Assembly (NCBI RefSeq): GCF_028823535.1 | Contig: NZ_JAQIYM010000090.1 | Coordinates: forward strand, 496,001 to 560,000 | Direction of reading: 5' to 3' | Origin: Pseudomonas serbica | GTDB lineage: Bacteria > Pseudomonadota > Gammaproteobacteria > Pseudomonadales > Pseudomonadaceae | DNA length: 64,000 bases | In this document: positions 1 through 9,020 of the stretch, in pieces | Position numbering within the stretch: the stretch's first letter is position 1 | Layout: each line of letters opens with the position of its first letter | Made by a program: the position numbers and the translations under genes | The notes under the pieces: model-generated | The model's input: only the letters and a program-made list of their open reading frames with translations | The model's database searches: none | Told to the model about the DNA's origin: nothing

Positions 1-1048
1 CTTTTTTCCACTGGTCAACTTTGAAGCTGTCCATGGCTAAATCGAAGATTTCTTGAAGGCTCAGCTTGCCCCCTGGCGTGTCGAACTGATCCAGGTGGCG
101 TAGCTCCTCCTGCACGCGGTCTTCTGTCCAGGTCGTCCACTGCTTTACATTGAGGTCGGAACACTTCGCTAATTGCGGGAGAAAATACTTCTCGGCAAAG
201 GTCTGGAGAAGATCGCCCTCATGCCATGGGTGCTCTTCCAGTTTTTTGTTCGATAGGAGTTCGACCATCTTGGCGACGAATTTGAATTTACGGGTTGATT
301 CGGCATAGAAGTGAGAAAAACGGGAATTCACCACGATCTCGTTGACCGTTGCCGCGTCGTAGCCCAGAGCAATAGGCAGCCCCATCATCGCACCGGCTGA
401 AGTGCCGGCGACGCGCTTAATGCCCTTGAGCATGCCCAGGTCTTCCAGAGTCTGCATAACCGCTGAATAGACCATCCCTCTCGCACCACCGCCTTGCAAA
501 ATGAGGACTTCGGGTTGCCGATACTTTCCGTGTCGCTCCTCATAGTCAAGCCGTTCCATCATGACCATAGATCGCTCTACGGCTTCTGAATGCATGCCGC
601 GCAGGTGCGATGTAATGGTATCCGCGTTAATCGTGTCCTGATGGCTCTCGAGTTTGTGATAATCACGCACCTTGGTCTCAGCAGCGCGAAAATGCTCAAG
701 GATTTTTAGAAATTCCTCGACCACATGATTGGGTTCTGACGACAGATGAACTAAAAACCGGTCGTACAAAGCGCCTGCATTCATCTGATTGATGGAAGGG
801 GCCCCAACCTGAGCGGAAACCCTGTCCAAAGACAAAATGTCAGAAACCGCCTGAGTGAAAATGATCTTACGCTCAGCCGGGTTATCCAGGCTGTCGATGA
901 TGTCCGGGTAAACGTCGATCAATGCGTTCGTCAGGTGGAGTTCGTTGAGCGCCAATGTCCTGGCCAAGCGGTGTGTGGCGTGCTCTTTGAGGTAGGTATT
1001 CAGTGCTACCTGCAGCGTCTGCTGGACGTCTTCTAAAATATCGGCCAT
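1..1048 (-). CDS. Patatin-like phospholipase, 3' end outside window
   Basis: The reverse strand is open from ATG at 1048 to the window edge (349 codons, no stop reached). Residues about 186-191 read GGGARG, the glycine-rich oxyanion loop of patatins, and about 213-217 read GTSAG, the G-x-S-x-G elbow with the catalytic Ser. The second catalytic residue (Asp of the DGG/DGA motif) would lie beyond the window. Some 185 N-terminal residues, helical-looking and without a recognised motif, precede the lipase domain. By family it should cleave acyl chains from membrane phospholipids. It stands alone, divergent from mvaT. Housekeeping lipase, secreted effector and anti-phage lipase are all possible; context does not decide. 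Confidence 0.8.
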   Translation of the reverse strand, partial: MADILEDVQQTLQVALNTYLKEHATHRLARTLALNELHLTNALIDVYPDIIDSLDNPAERKIIFTQAVSDILSLDRVSAQVGAPSINQMNAGALYDRFLVHLSSEPNHVVEEFLKILEHFRAAETKVRDYHKLESHQDTINADTITSHLRGMHSEAVERSMVMMERLDYEERHGKYRQPEVLILQGGGARGMVYSAVMQTLEDLGMLKGIKRVAGTSAGAMMGLPIALGYDAATVNEIVVNSRFSHFYAESTRKFKFVAKMVELLSNKKLEEHPWHEGDLLQTFAEKYFLPQLAKCSDLNVKQWTTWTEDRVQEELRHLDQFDTPGGKLSLQEIFDLAMDSFKVDQWKK

Positions 1049-1288
1049 GCCTGCCTCAGTACTCTATCGGTGCCAAATATATCCCTATTATTGACACGGC
1101 AAGATTTCCAAAAGCAAGTCGCAGTACACACCTGATAATGGATCATTGTATCGGATATGTGATTTTTAAAAATTGATCAGAATCAAAATTCTAATTTGCA
1201 CTCCGATAGAAAAATAAGTAGCAATCTCGCATGAAGAGGATAGTCCTCATACAGGTAAATAACGTAGCCTTCTTCTGGTAGCAGAAAT

Positions 1289-1317
1289 TTGACATACCTA
1301 TATCCCTCTCCTATATT
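1289..1317 (+). promoter_or_regulatory. Sigma-70 promoter of mvaT
   Basis: TTGACA at 1289-1294 and TATATT at 1312-1317 with a 17-bp spacer. Transcription would start near 1324, which rules out the upstream ATG at 1323 and supports the start at 1359. Confidence 0.7.
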
Positions 1318-1358
1318 TTAATATGACTTTCGCTCGCAGGAAAATGGAGTTTAAAAAT

Positions 1359-1730
1359 ATGAAAAATTCGGTCGGAGAATTACGTAACTTAAAAGAACAG
1401 CGAGATGCCTTGAACCGACAAATCGCTAAAATCGAGGCAGCAACCAAGGTCATTCGAGTGGTCGCCGATAAGACCATTGAGATGGCCAACGAAAACAAGG
1501 TCTCCGTGATCGACCTGTGCTTGATGATCGCTCCTGAGCTTGAACTGCGAAAAAAGGGGAAGGCCAGTGACAACGCCCCGGTTGTCGCACCGAAAAGAGC
1601 CAGAAAAACAAAGATTTACAAGAACCCGCACAATGGTGAAACCATCGAAACAAAGGGCGGAAACCATAGACTGCTTAAGGAATGGAAGGCCGAATGGGGT
1701 GCCGCCGAAGTGGAAAGCTGGGCGAGCTAA
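1359..1730 (+). CDS. mvaT: MvaT/MvaU-family H-NS-like xenogeneic silencer
   Basis: A 123-residue protein, the usual MvaT length. The N-terminal half is a coiled-coil oligomerisation region. The C-terminal part carries KNPHNGETIETKGGNH and LKEWKAEWG, the AT-rich-DNA-binding signature of Pseudomonas MvaT. It should coat AT-rich DNA and repress horizontally acquired genes, including those of the plasmid. The start is ATG 1359, with GGAG nine bases upstream; ATGs at 1323 and 1344 have poorer ribosome sites. Plasmid-borne H-NS-type proteins are thought to limit the disturbance a new plasmid causes to the host. This is also a strong pointer to Pseudomonas. Confidence 0.93.
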   Translation: MKNSVGELRNLKEQRDALNRQIAKIEAATKVIRVVADKTIEMANENKVSVIDLCLMIAPELELRKKGKASDNAPVVAPKRARKTKIYKNPHNGETIETKGGNHRLLKEWKAEWGAAEVESWAS

Positions 1731-1784
1731 ATCCAGACCACTCTCAACAGCAAAACAGGGCCACCGTTGGTGGCCAGGTTGCGA

Positions 1785-2633
1785 TCAGCGCACGTAGGTG
1801 TGCACGGGCAGCGAGGTGATGATCGGGTTAGGGTCTAACCTGGAGTCCGTACGCGTTTTCCGACCGATTCGTTTCCAGTCATCCTTTTCACCCAGCTGGG
1901 AGCTGTGATGGACAACTTCGTCACCAGAGCGCAGGTAGATAATCGGTAGATACACCGCCATCGTCTTAGGCTTCGCGCCTTTCTCCTGTAGCACATTGGC
2001 TTTGTAGTAGCCCGCCAAAGGCTGCACGGAGGCCAGGGTCAAATCGGCCTGCTGGTTTGCCAGGATCTCATAGTCACATTTGGCTTGATCGCTTTCATAG
2101 CCCGCCTCCGAAAGCCGTTCCATCGCTTGCGCAACCGAGAGCTTCTTGATGCTTTTCCCTCCCGACGAATAGGAGAAGCCAATACGGTAGGGTTGGTAAT
2201 CCAGCACAGGCAAATGACGATAACAGAGGCGCAGGGAGAGTCGACCCCAGCCAATCTGCTTCAGCAGTGCACGCATGATCTTGGACTTGCCGGACTTGGA
2301 TTTCGCCCCTGCACAGAGACGGTCATTAACGATTTGCACGGCAGCAATCAAACGGTCTTTGCACAGGTTAACGTACTTGGCCCGCTCAAGAGTGTCCTCG
2401 TCTACACCGATGGCGCCCACGCAGACCGAGGTGTAGCGACCGTCAGCGGCGTGCTCCGGTGTAAAAAGATCACAGATCGCCTCCGTTGCCAGTTGGATGC
2501 CCGCCTCCCCCACCTGAAAATCTCCAGGTTTAGCGGCGACAAAAACCGGCGTGTCCTCATTCAGAGAACCGGTAAAGGCAGCCATTGCGGATTGCAATTG
2601 GCTGATACTGTCTTTTAACAACATGATTTCCAT
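1785..2633 (-). CDS. Tus-like DNA replication terminus site-binding protein
   Basis: A 282-residue protein that by eye aligns with E. coli Tus (309 aa) in several blocks: RHLPVLDYQPYR matches the Tus RHLPGLITLNAYR helix-strand block, SIKKLSVAQAMERL matches its IIKNL...LAQLEK segment, and the C-terminus ITSLPVHTYVR matches the end of Tus (LIIPRLHLYVAD). Tus binds Ter sites as a monomer and blocks DnaB from one side. In this alignment the lock-pocket residues F140 and H144 of E. coli Tus appear as Leu and Tyr, so the strand-locking chemistry may differ. ATG 2633 has GGAG seven bases upstream; the TTG at 2654 was not used. RTP-type terminators are unrelated to this sequence. Confidence 0.7.
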   Translation of the reverse strand: MEIMLLKDSISQLQSAMAAFTGSLNEDTPVFVAAKPGDFQVGEAGIQLATEAICDLFTPEHAADGRYTSVCVGAIGVDEDTLERAKYVNLCKDRLIAAVQIVNDRLCAGAKSKSGKSKIMRALLKQIGWGRLSLRLCYRHLPVLDYQPYRIGFSYSSGGKSIKKLSVAQAMERLSEAGYESDQAKCDYEILANQQADLTLASVQPLAGYYKANVLQEKGAKPKTMAVYLPIIYLRSGDEVVHHSSQLGEKDDWKRIGRKTRTDSRLDPNPIITSLPVHTYVR

Positions 2634-2713
2634 TGTTACGCTCCAGTGCTCCAAGCGTTAAGTCGGCGCAGTTCGAGATAACAATAGCGAAACATACTGT
2701 AATTGGAAAGCAA

Positions 2714-2737
2714 AATACCCGGACATGTCCGGGTATT
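2714..2737 (-). terminator. Perfect 24-bp palindrome, terminator after csrA-like gene
   Basis: AATACCCGGACA joined directly to its reverse complement. On the minus strand it is followed by TTTTG just after the csrA-like stop, as expected for an intrinsic terminator. Because it also lies upstream of the tus-like gene, an operator role is a second possibility. Confidence 0.6.
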
Positions 2738-2770
2738 AAGGTGTAAGCCTATTAAAACAGTTGCTGCAGA

Positions 2771-3160
2771 TTAACCGCCGTAAGCTCGGGCGATTTCTGG
2801 AACATTACCAGGGATGATTTCTTCGCGCAGGATGCAAATCGCCTTTGGCGCGTTGATACCCAGTTTTGCCGAACCCTTGCTACCGTCATGAATCGCCACC
2901 ATGCCGGAGGTATCCTCATGGGCTACTTCAGGTGCAGGGGATTTATGGTCGGGGTAAACAGGCGCGTTGTGAAAGCGACGACCCATCGAAGTGATTTCGA
3001 CGAGCTTGATGAAAACGCCTGGGCCACGCATGACTGCGATGATTTCTTCATCGGTTGCGTCGGCATTGGCGCCAATCCAGATGTTCTGACCGGTCTTGCG
3101 GGACAGCACCAGGCCAACCCGAGCACCAGTCCCTTCTGCTTTTGATTGCGAATTGATCAT
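2771..3160 (-). CDS. CsrA/RsmA-like RNA-binding regulator with a large internal insertion
   Basis: 129 residues, twice the length of CsrA (about 61). The N-terminus (LVLSRKTGQNIWIG) matches the first two strands of CsrA (LILTRRVGETLMIG). After an insertion of about 60 residues, SAKLGINAPKAICILREEI matches its last strands (VRIGVNAPKEVSVHREEI). RNA-contact residues are largely kept: R6 as Arg, R7 as Lys, and the Arg of the REEI motif. CsrA dimers bind GGA motifs in mRNA leaders and change translation. The start at 3160 has an AGGAGGAG ribosome site. It lies downstream of two unknown genes in the same direction. RsmN/RsmF proteins also carry an insertion, but a shorter one. Confidence 0.7.
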   Translation of the reverse strand: MINSQSKAEGTGARVGLVLSRKTGQNIWIGANADATDEEIIAVMRGPGVFIKLVEITSMGRRFHNAPVYPDHKSPAPEVAHEDTSGMVAIHDGSKGSAKLGINAPKAICILREEIIPGNVPEIARAYGG

Positions 3161-3225
3161 GGAAAACACTCCTCCTGCGTATTTCCGCACATCTTGACAG
3201 AAACGCTACAGTTGGCAATACATTT

Positions 3226-4014
3226 CTATTGTTTGTCGTCGCCTTCGCCGTCCAGAGGCTTCTTGACAGGGCGTGTAGCCGGCCCGATACGTACGGATTT
3301 CTTGACCCCATGCCCGGAGCGCTGCCACGGTTTCTGGTTCGCCTGCTCGGCTTCAATCTGCCCCCTCATCAGCTGACTCTTTGCTTTTCGCCCGAGTTCA
3401 CTGAATTCGTCCTTCAAGGCGTGCTCCGAGAAAAGAATAGCCAATTGCATGCAGCTCGTCTGGATGTTGTCGAAATCGTTGGCAAACCAGGCGGTTTTAT
3501 TCATGTACGTCAGCTGCCCCTCCAGCCACTGATCCTCTCCACCCTCATGGAAGATTGCTAATGCGCTCATCGACTGCTGCAGCTTCTCCAGGGTCTGAGG
3601 CTTGAGGAAGGTGGACAGATAGCTCCAGAAGCCCGTTGGTATGGGTGCAATTAAGGCCGCTGAACGCAGCATGCCGATAAAGTCATCGCTGGTGATCTGC
3701 TCTTTCTTGAAGCGGCGCAGAGCGAATTTCAGCGCTTCAGTGTGCAATTGCTCAAGGGTGGTTGGAATTTTACCATTCAGGCTTCCGCGAGCGAGCCGAA
3801 TGATCTGGTTGAAGGCGCAGAACTTTGCCCTGACGGTCAATTCTGCGAAGAGGCGATCTCTCTGCACATTGATCACTTCCGCCTTTGCGGCTTCATTGGG
3901 CGTATCGGTTTTAACCGGTTCCTTCCACGGGTAGGCGTACAGGAAATATGCCCCCTTGCGCTCGCGCAGCAGGAGCGAAAGATCACGATCAATGTACGTC
4001 ACAAGATCCCACAT
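3226..4014 (-). CDS. Hypothetical protein, second gene of a pair
   Basis: 262 residues, not recognised. It is largely helical, without signal peptide or membrane segment, and has a polar, basic C-terminal tail rich in Lys, Arg and Gly. ATG 4014 was chosen because GAGG lies eight bases upstream. An ATG at 4020 overlaps the stop of the upstream gene (TGATG), so the two genes are almost certainly translated together. The csrA-like gene follows 65 bp downstream in the same direction. Confidence 0.75.
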   Translation of the reverse strand: MWDLVTYIDRDLSLLLRERKGAYFLYAYPWKEPVKTDTPNEAAKAEVINVQRDRLFAELTVRAKFCAFNQIIRLARGSLNGKIPTTLEQLHTEALKFALRRFKKEQITSDDFIGMLRSAALIAPIPTGFWSYLSTFLKPQTLEKLQQSMSALAIFHEGGEDQWLEGQLTYMNKTAWFANDFDNIQTSCMQLAILFSEHALKDEFSELGRKAKSQLMRGQIEAEQANQKPWQRSGHGVKKSVRIGPATRPVKKPLDGEGDDKQ

Positions 4015-4019
4015 GGACA

Positions 4020-4943
4020 TCACCTCGTTGTTTCAGTGTTCCACACCACAGGAACCGCAGGTTCCAGGTAATCATCACCCGAGGACATTTGGCTGGAGTC
4101 CGATCCCGCCCTGAACGGTTGCCCTATGGGAGATGAATTCATATTTATATCGTCAATTGCCAAGTATTTGAATGTGGGGCGGAAGGAGCAGTCAAAACCG
4201 CACACGCGTAACCTGGATGCCACGGATTCACAGGTCTTGAGTGGCTTCGCATCGTTACTCAAGCTGACAAGCCCGTAAACCGTATGCTTCGAGTCCCGGT
4301 CATCCTTTGAGAAAATGAAGAATTTCTCTTGCAGTATGGACTCCGCCATCTGTTCGTTGACGACGCTATCCATTACACATAGGGCAAAAAAGCCTGGCGG
4401 CACCTCTTTGTGTAAGCCCGCATCAGCCAGGAGAGTCGCGACCCCTATCACGAGGCGATCCACCTGTAACTTCATGAATTCCTTGAAGCCAAACTCCAGT
4501 TGCGGAGCGGCCAGGATGTTCATGGTGTCTTCCGTCGATAGCAAGTTGTTCGCGTCCGAATATTCAAAACGCTCCACGCCGCGCACGATTCGCCAATCGC
4601 AGGTCAGGCCCAATTCAACCCCCAGGTCAAAGAGCCCCTGGCGCAAATTCCCACGTCCGCATAAGTGGGATTCGGCTTGAATGGTGTAACCGATTCGGCC
4701 CATGGTCATGACAATTGTCAGGGAAACGGGGTACTCATCGGGAATGTTGAAGTTGAGATTTAGTGTCCCATAATTGCCCATAAGCATGGCATCTTCTGGA
4801 CGCGGCAAGATAATTTGACGTGGATCTTTACCACTGATCACCGCTGTGTGCAGGTCACTGTAAGATTTTTTCGTCAAAGAATCGAGAATACCACTGAAAA
4901 TCGCCTCTCGAAGCTGTTCGAACGACAAAGTGAATTCTGACAT
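4020..4943 (-). CDS. Hypothetical protein, first gene of a pair
   Basis: 307 residues, not recognised. The N-terminal half alternates strands and helices; the last 40 residues are Ser/Asp/Pro-rich and probably disordered. No signal peptide. It is the promoter-proximal gene of the group running towards csrA-like and is divergent from mfd across a 126-bp gap. It overlaps the following gene at TGATG. Confidence 0.75.
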   Translation of the reverse strand: MSEFTLSFEQLREAIFSGILDSLTKKSYSDLHTAVISGKDPRQIILPRPEDAMLMGNYGTLNLNFNIPDEYPVSLTIVMTMGRIGYTIQAESHLCGRGNLRQGLFDLGVELGLTCDWRIVRGVERFEYSDANNLLSTEDTMNILAAPQLEFGFKEFMKLQVDRLVIGVATLLADAGLHKEVPPGFFALCVMDSVVNEQMAESILQEKFFIFSKDDRDSKHTVYGLVSLSNDAKPLKTCESVASRLRVCGFDCSFRPTFKYLAIDDINMNSSPIGQPFRAGSDSSQMSSGDDYLEPAVPVVWNTETTR

Positions 4944-5006
4944 CTTTAATCCCAGTCTTTATTTTTATTTAGCCATGTAATCCAAGCAAAATCTAGTTCT
5001 TTAAAC

Positions 5007-5035
5007 TTGTCAGCTGTTCGTACATTCAGTATACT
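5007..5035 (+). promoter_or_regulatory. Sigma-70 promoter of mfd
   Basis: TTGTCA at 5007-5012, 17-bp spacer, TATACT at 5030-5035. The predicted start near 5042 lies 28 bases before ATG 5070 and excludes the longer reading frame from TTG 5007. Confidence 0.7.
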
Positions 5036-5069
5036 TTTCCCATACGCCAGTCTGACTATAGGAAGCAGC

Positions 5070-8000
5070 ATGCTCTGGTATGATATTAAGGGCTCCTCGC
5101 GAGCCATCGCTTACGCCAACCACTTTTCCAATAAAGGTGGTTTAATCATCACGAACTCGGAACAAGACGCTAAAGTTCTGTTCCAAGAAATGGCATTCTT
5201 TGAGCCTCAGCTTAAAGGGCGTTTGCTTTATCTACCTGACAGCGAGACGCTGCCCTTTGACTTGCAATCCGCGCCAGCCATCATCATGAGTCAGCGGGCT
5301 GCGATCTTTCATCAATTGTGCGCAAAAGACAGCGCTGATTGTGTACTGATCGTTTCAGCAAGCAATGCCATGCGCGTTATCTCCGGCCCCTCGTTCTGGA
5401 AAGGTCAAGTGCGGCCACTGACCCCAGGCGCCCAGCTGGAAGAAACCCTTGGCGGAAAAATTCCCGATGTCATGAAGCTCATGGGTTATGAGCAAAGCAG
5501 TCGGGTAAAAAGCCCAGGCCAATGGTCACGCCGAGGACTGGTCTTCGACATCTACCCGGTTGGCCTCTCCTATCATGCCGGCCAGGCTGAACACATGGCC
5601 GTGCGCATTCGCATCAACGAGCGGGATCAGATCACGGCGATCCACAAAATGGATCCGCTGACCCAGGAATCGTCGGCTTTGACCCTCGACCTGCTCAATC
5701 TGTTTCCCAACCGTGAATACGCGATCACGAAGGAGTTCTGCACCAGTTTCCGTCGTGGCGCCTTCGCCGTGCATGAAGATGCTCGCCGGTTCGAAAGCTA
5801 CCGCAGTGTCACCGATGGGCAAGATCATCCGGAGCTGGCCTCGTGGATCGGTCTGCCGGGAAGTGATCACACCTCGGTTCTGAACATTGCACCCGGCAAC
5901 GATGTGGTCTTTGATGACCTGGCCGAAGATGCTCTCCACCGCCAGTGGATGTTGGTCACAGCCCGTCATCTGGACATCAAGGATGACACCAGCCGGTTGT
6001 GCCCACCGGTACACCTGTCATGGCTCAGCCCGGATCAGGTTCTGGAGACGCTCCAGGCCAAATCCCACTTCAAGCTGGAAAAGACCGGTTCCGAGAGTGG
6101 CATGAAGCGTCCAGGTAGCCTGAGCGCTGCCATTGATCTGATTAAGTCGATTCTCTCCGACAACCTGCCCACCCTCTTCGTGATGAAGAGCGATGTGCGC
6201 ATGCGCAACATCCGAACCATCTGCCGTATGAGCGCTCACCCGCCGACGGCCATCGATGACTTCAAGGTGTTTGCAGCCAATCCTCAGGGCGTTGCCTACA
6301 CCCAGGGAAATCTAGTCGAAGGCTTTACCGACCTGATCGCCGGCTATCGTGTGATCACCGAGCCGGAAGTGTTTGGCGTCACCATCGAATCGTCGGTGGA
6401 AGAAGACCTTGGCGAGCACCAACGTAAAGTCATCCTCCAGGGTCTGGGCGATATCGCCGTGGCCGATCCTATCGTTCATGCCATTCATGGCGTGGGTCGG
6501 TTCCAGGGTTTTGAGACCATCGACCTGGGTACTGCCGAAGAAGACATGCTGAAAATTGGTTACGCCAACGACGTCAGCACCTTCGTTCGCGTCAGCGACC
6601 TTGACCTGGTCTCGCGTTATTCCGGGGCTGAGCCGGAAAAGGCACCTCTAACCAAAATGCACGACGAAAGCTGGCTCAAGGGCCTGAAGATCGCTCAAGT
6701 GAGCGCTTTCGAGGCGGCACGCGAGCTGATCAACCTGCGTAACCTGCGTCGTCGGTCGACCGGAGTGGTGCTTAACCCGCCAGATGAAAGGTATGTATCG
6801 TTCTGTGAAACCTTCCCTTACGAGGAAACACAGGATCAGAAGCGCGCTATCGTCGACATTCAGAACGACCTGAGCTCAGGCCTGCCGATGGATCGCCTCA
6901 TTTGCGGCGACGTTGGCTTCGGCAAGACCGAGGTTGCCATGCGGGCGGCGTTCCTGATGGCCAGCCAGGGCTACCAGGTGGCTTTTCTGGCCCCTACTAC
7001 CCTTTTGGCTCAGCAGCACTACCAGTCGCTTCTGAAACGATTTGAAGACACCCCGATCAAGATTGTACTGGCCGAACGCGGCACCCTGAATGCCAAGATG
7101 TTGGCCGCGATTAAGAGCGGTGAAACCTCGATCATCATCGGCACTCACCGTATCCTCCAGCAGGACGTGGTGTTCAGCACCCTCGGCTTGATCATCATTG
7201 ATGAAGAGCACCGCTTTGGAGTGAAACAGAAGGAATACCTGCGCACCATGCGCGGTAACAAACACGTGCTGTCACTGGCGGCGACCCCGATTCCGCGCAC
7301 GCTCGGCATGGCTATGTCGGAAATCGTCGACATCTCCATCATCGCCACACCGCCTGCTAGTCGACTGTCAGTCCGCACCCTGGTGCGCCGCTATACCAGT
7401 GCCGTAATTCGCGAAGCTTTTTCCCGTGAATTGGCACGCGGTGGTCAGGTGTTCTACCTGCACAACCGCATTGAAACCATGGATGATTGCGTTGATGTGC
7501 TGCAATCCATTGCCCCCCATGCGCGGATTCGCAAGCTTCACGGGAAAATGAGCCAGGACGAAATGACCCGGATCATGTTCGCCTTCCGTAACAACGAATT
7601 TGATGTGTTGGTCAGCACGACCGTGATCGAGGTCGGTATTGATGTCCCTAATGCCAACACCCTGATCGTTGAGGACGCTGATAACTTTGGCTTGGCGCAG
7701 TTGCACCAGCTGCGCGGACGCGTGGGCCGGGCTGGAACGCAGGCATACGCCTACCTGCTGAGTAGCGAGCGTGAAAATAAGGTCAGCCTGCGCCGGCTGA
7801 AGGCCATGGAGCGCGCAAGTAACCTCGGCGAAGGTGTCCTGGTCGCTCGACATGACCTGGAAATCCGTGGCATCGGCGAAATCCTTGGCGATGAACAGAG
7901 CGGACACATCCACAACATCGGTTTCACCCTGTACATGCGCCTGCTGGAGCTATCGATCAAAGCTATTGACCGGGGTGAATCGCAACTCGACAAGGCTGTG

Positions 8001-8423
8001 ATCCTGAGCCACGTGAACATGCCTATTCATGGCTCTATCCCGTCGAGCTTCATGCCGAACAATGGCGAACGTCTGACCTGGTACCAGCGTTTGATGACCA
8101 GTGAGTCGCTGGCCGAGCTCAACCAGAATGCCAAGGAACTTGAAGACCTGTACGGTTATGTACCGGCAGAACTTTATGACCTCAAGCAGTCGATCTCCGA
8201 GCATATTGCTGCCCGTCACTGGGGCATTGAGTCCCTGCGCGATGAGGATGGTTCGGTGATCCTGCAGATGCAACACACCAAGGAGCTGCAAGCCCTGAGC
8301 TTCTTGCTGGGCCACGCATTCAAGCAGCGCTTCCAGGCCACAGAGAAGGAACGCACGTTTGTGATCAAAAAGGCCCAGATCAGCCAAGTCGCCGATGCGA
8401 TCCTGGCCGGAACGGTGTTCTAA
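5070..8423 (+). CDS. mfd: Transcription-repair coupling factor Mfd
   Basis: 1117 residues (E. coli Mfd 1148). The UvrB-like N-terminus (LLYLPDSETLPFD) is followed by the RNA-polymerase-interacting region (VHAIHGVGRFQGFE), then a RecG-like translocase with Walker A GDVGFGKT near residue 612, DEEH near 710 and the C-terminal helicase motifs (TTVIEVGIDVPNANT, QLRGRVGR). Mfd removes RNA polymerase stalled at lesions and recruits UvrA. All motor motifs are intact, so it should be active. A host already has a chromosomal mfd, so this is a second, plasmid-borne copy. Start ATG 5070 has an AGGAAG site and fits the promoter. Confidence 0.96.
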   Translation: MLWYDIKGSSRAIAYANHFSNKGGLIITNSEQDAKVLFQEMAFFEPQLKGRLLYLPDSETLPFDLQSAPAIIMSQRAAIFHQLCAKDSADCVLIVSASNAMRVISGPSFWKGQVRPLTPGAQLEETLGGKIPDVMKLMGYEQSSRVKSPGQWSRRGLVFDIYPVGLSYHAGQAEHMAVRIRINERDQITAIHKMDPLTQESSALTLDLLNLFPNREYAITKEFCTSFRRGAFAVHEDARRFESYRSVTDGQDHPELASWIGLPGSDHTSVLNIAPGNDVVFDDLAEDALHRQWMLVTARHLDIKDDTSRLCPPVHLSWLSPDQVLETLQAKSHFKLEKTGSESGMKRPGSLSAAIDLIKSILSDNLPTLFVMKSDVRMRNIRTICRMSAHPPTAIDDFKVFAANPQGVAYTQGNLVEGFTDLIAGYRVITEPEVFGVTIESSVEEDLGEHQRKVILQGLGDIAVADPIVHAIHGVGRFQGFETIDLGTAEEDMLKIGYANDVSTFVRVSDLDLVSRYSGAEPEKAPLTKMHDESWLKGLKIAQVSAFEAARELINLRNLRRRSTGVVLNPPDERYVSFCETFPYEETQDQKRAIVDIQNDLSSGLPMDRLICGDVGFGKTEVAMRAAFLMASQGYQVAFLAPTTLLAQQHYQSLLKRFEDTPIKIVLAERGTLNAKMLAAIKSGETSIIIGTHRILQQDVVFSTLGLIIIDEEHRFGVKQKEYLRTMRGNKHVLSLAATPIPRTLGMAMSEIVDISIIATPPASRLSVRTLVRRYTSAVIREAFSRELARGGQVFYLHNRIETMDDCVDVLQSIAPHARIRKLHGKMSQDEMTRIMFAFRNNEFDVLVSTTVIEVGIDVPNANTLIVEDADNFGLAQLHQLRGRVGRAGTQAYAYLLSSERENKVSLRRLKAMERASNLGEGVLVARHDLEIRGIGEILGDEQSGHIHNIGFTLYMRLLELSIKAIDRGESQLDKAVILSHVNMPIHGSIPSSFMPNNGERLTWYQRLMTSESLAELNQNAKELEDLYGYVPAELYDLKQSISEHIAARHWGIESLRDEDGSVILQMQHTKELQALSFLLGHAFKQRFQATEKERTFVIKKAQISQVADAILAGTVF

Positions 8424-8428
8424 CCACC

Positions 8429-8944
8429 CTACATGGAAAGCCCACGGACGCGGTTGAACATCCGTGGCTTCCAGAAGGGGTGCATGTGATCGTTGGCCGC
8501 GAACTGCGCCAGGATGTAGCCAGCGTCGATCTGATCATGCACGTAGATGTTGAGCTTGTCCCTCATCTTCCTGATGGCACTGTCGTATTCGACCTTTAGG
8601 TAGCTATCCACCGTGCCCGAAGTGTAGTAGGCATCTTTGTCAGACATCGATAATTCAGTGGTAATCCGTACAGCTCGAACTTCTTCGTCGTATAAACGAA
8701 ACACACCTTCGAGCGATAAAAGTGCTGCACCGACAACTACCGACTCACCCTTTACATGCAGCACCAGATCCCCATCAGTATGCTGGGAACCGATGCGCGT
8801 ACCTGGCGGAAATCCCATAGGGTTATAGCTTTTCACCAGCCATTCAGCCAGCGCATGCCATGGACAAGATGTGTACAATTTCGAACGGGATGCACCCAGA
8901 CGATTGGTTTCTTCCACGATGTAGCCAATGTTTAGGTTTTTCAT
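8429..8944 (-). CDS. Hypothetical protein
   Basis: 171 residues from ATG 8944, or 183 from ATG 8980. Not recognised. It is mixed alpha/beta without signal peptide or membrane segment. It converges on mfd with only 5 bp between the stop codons and is divergent from the gene at 9021. The shorter form is preferred because the longer one would cover the promoter at 8965-8993. Confidence 0.6.
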   Translation of the reverse strand: MKNLNIGYIVEETNRLGASRSKLYTSCPWHALAEWLVKSYNPMGFPPGTRIGSQHTDGDLVLHVKGESVVVGAALLSLEGVFRLYDEEVRAVRITTELSMSDKDAYYTSGTVDSYLKVEYDSAIRKMRDKLNIYVHDQIDAGYILAQFAANDHMHPFWKPRMFNRVRGLSM

Positions 8945-8964
8945 AGCCCTACGAGCACCAGTTG

Positions 8965-8993
8965 TTGACACTACTGACATGAATCGGTATAAA
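8965..8993 (+). promoter_or_regulatory. Strong sigma-70 promoter
   Basis: TTGACA at 8965-8970, 17-bp spacer, TATAAA at 8988-8993. Transcription should start near 9000, giving a 20-base leader to ATG 9021. Confidence 0.75.
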
Positions 8994-9020
8994 AACCGAA
9001 TCTTACTTGGACACGAGATA

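Noticed and set aside
8928..9020. Longer N-terminus for the 183-residue protein
   Set aside because: It lies upstream of and over the strong promoter at 8965-8993.
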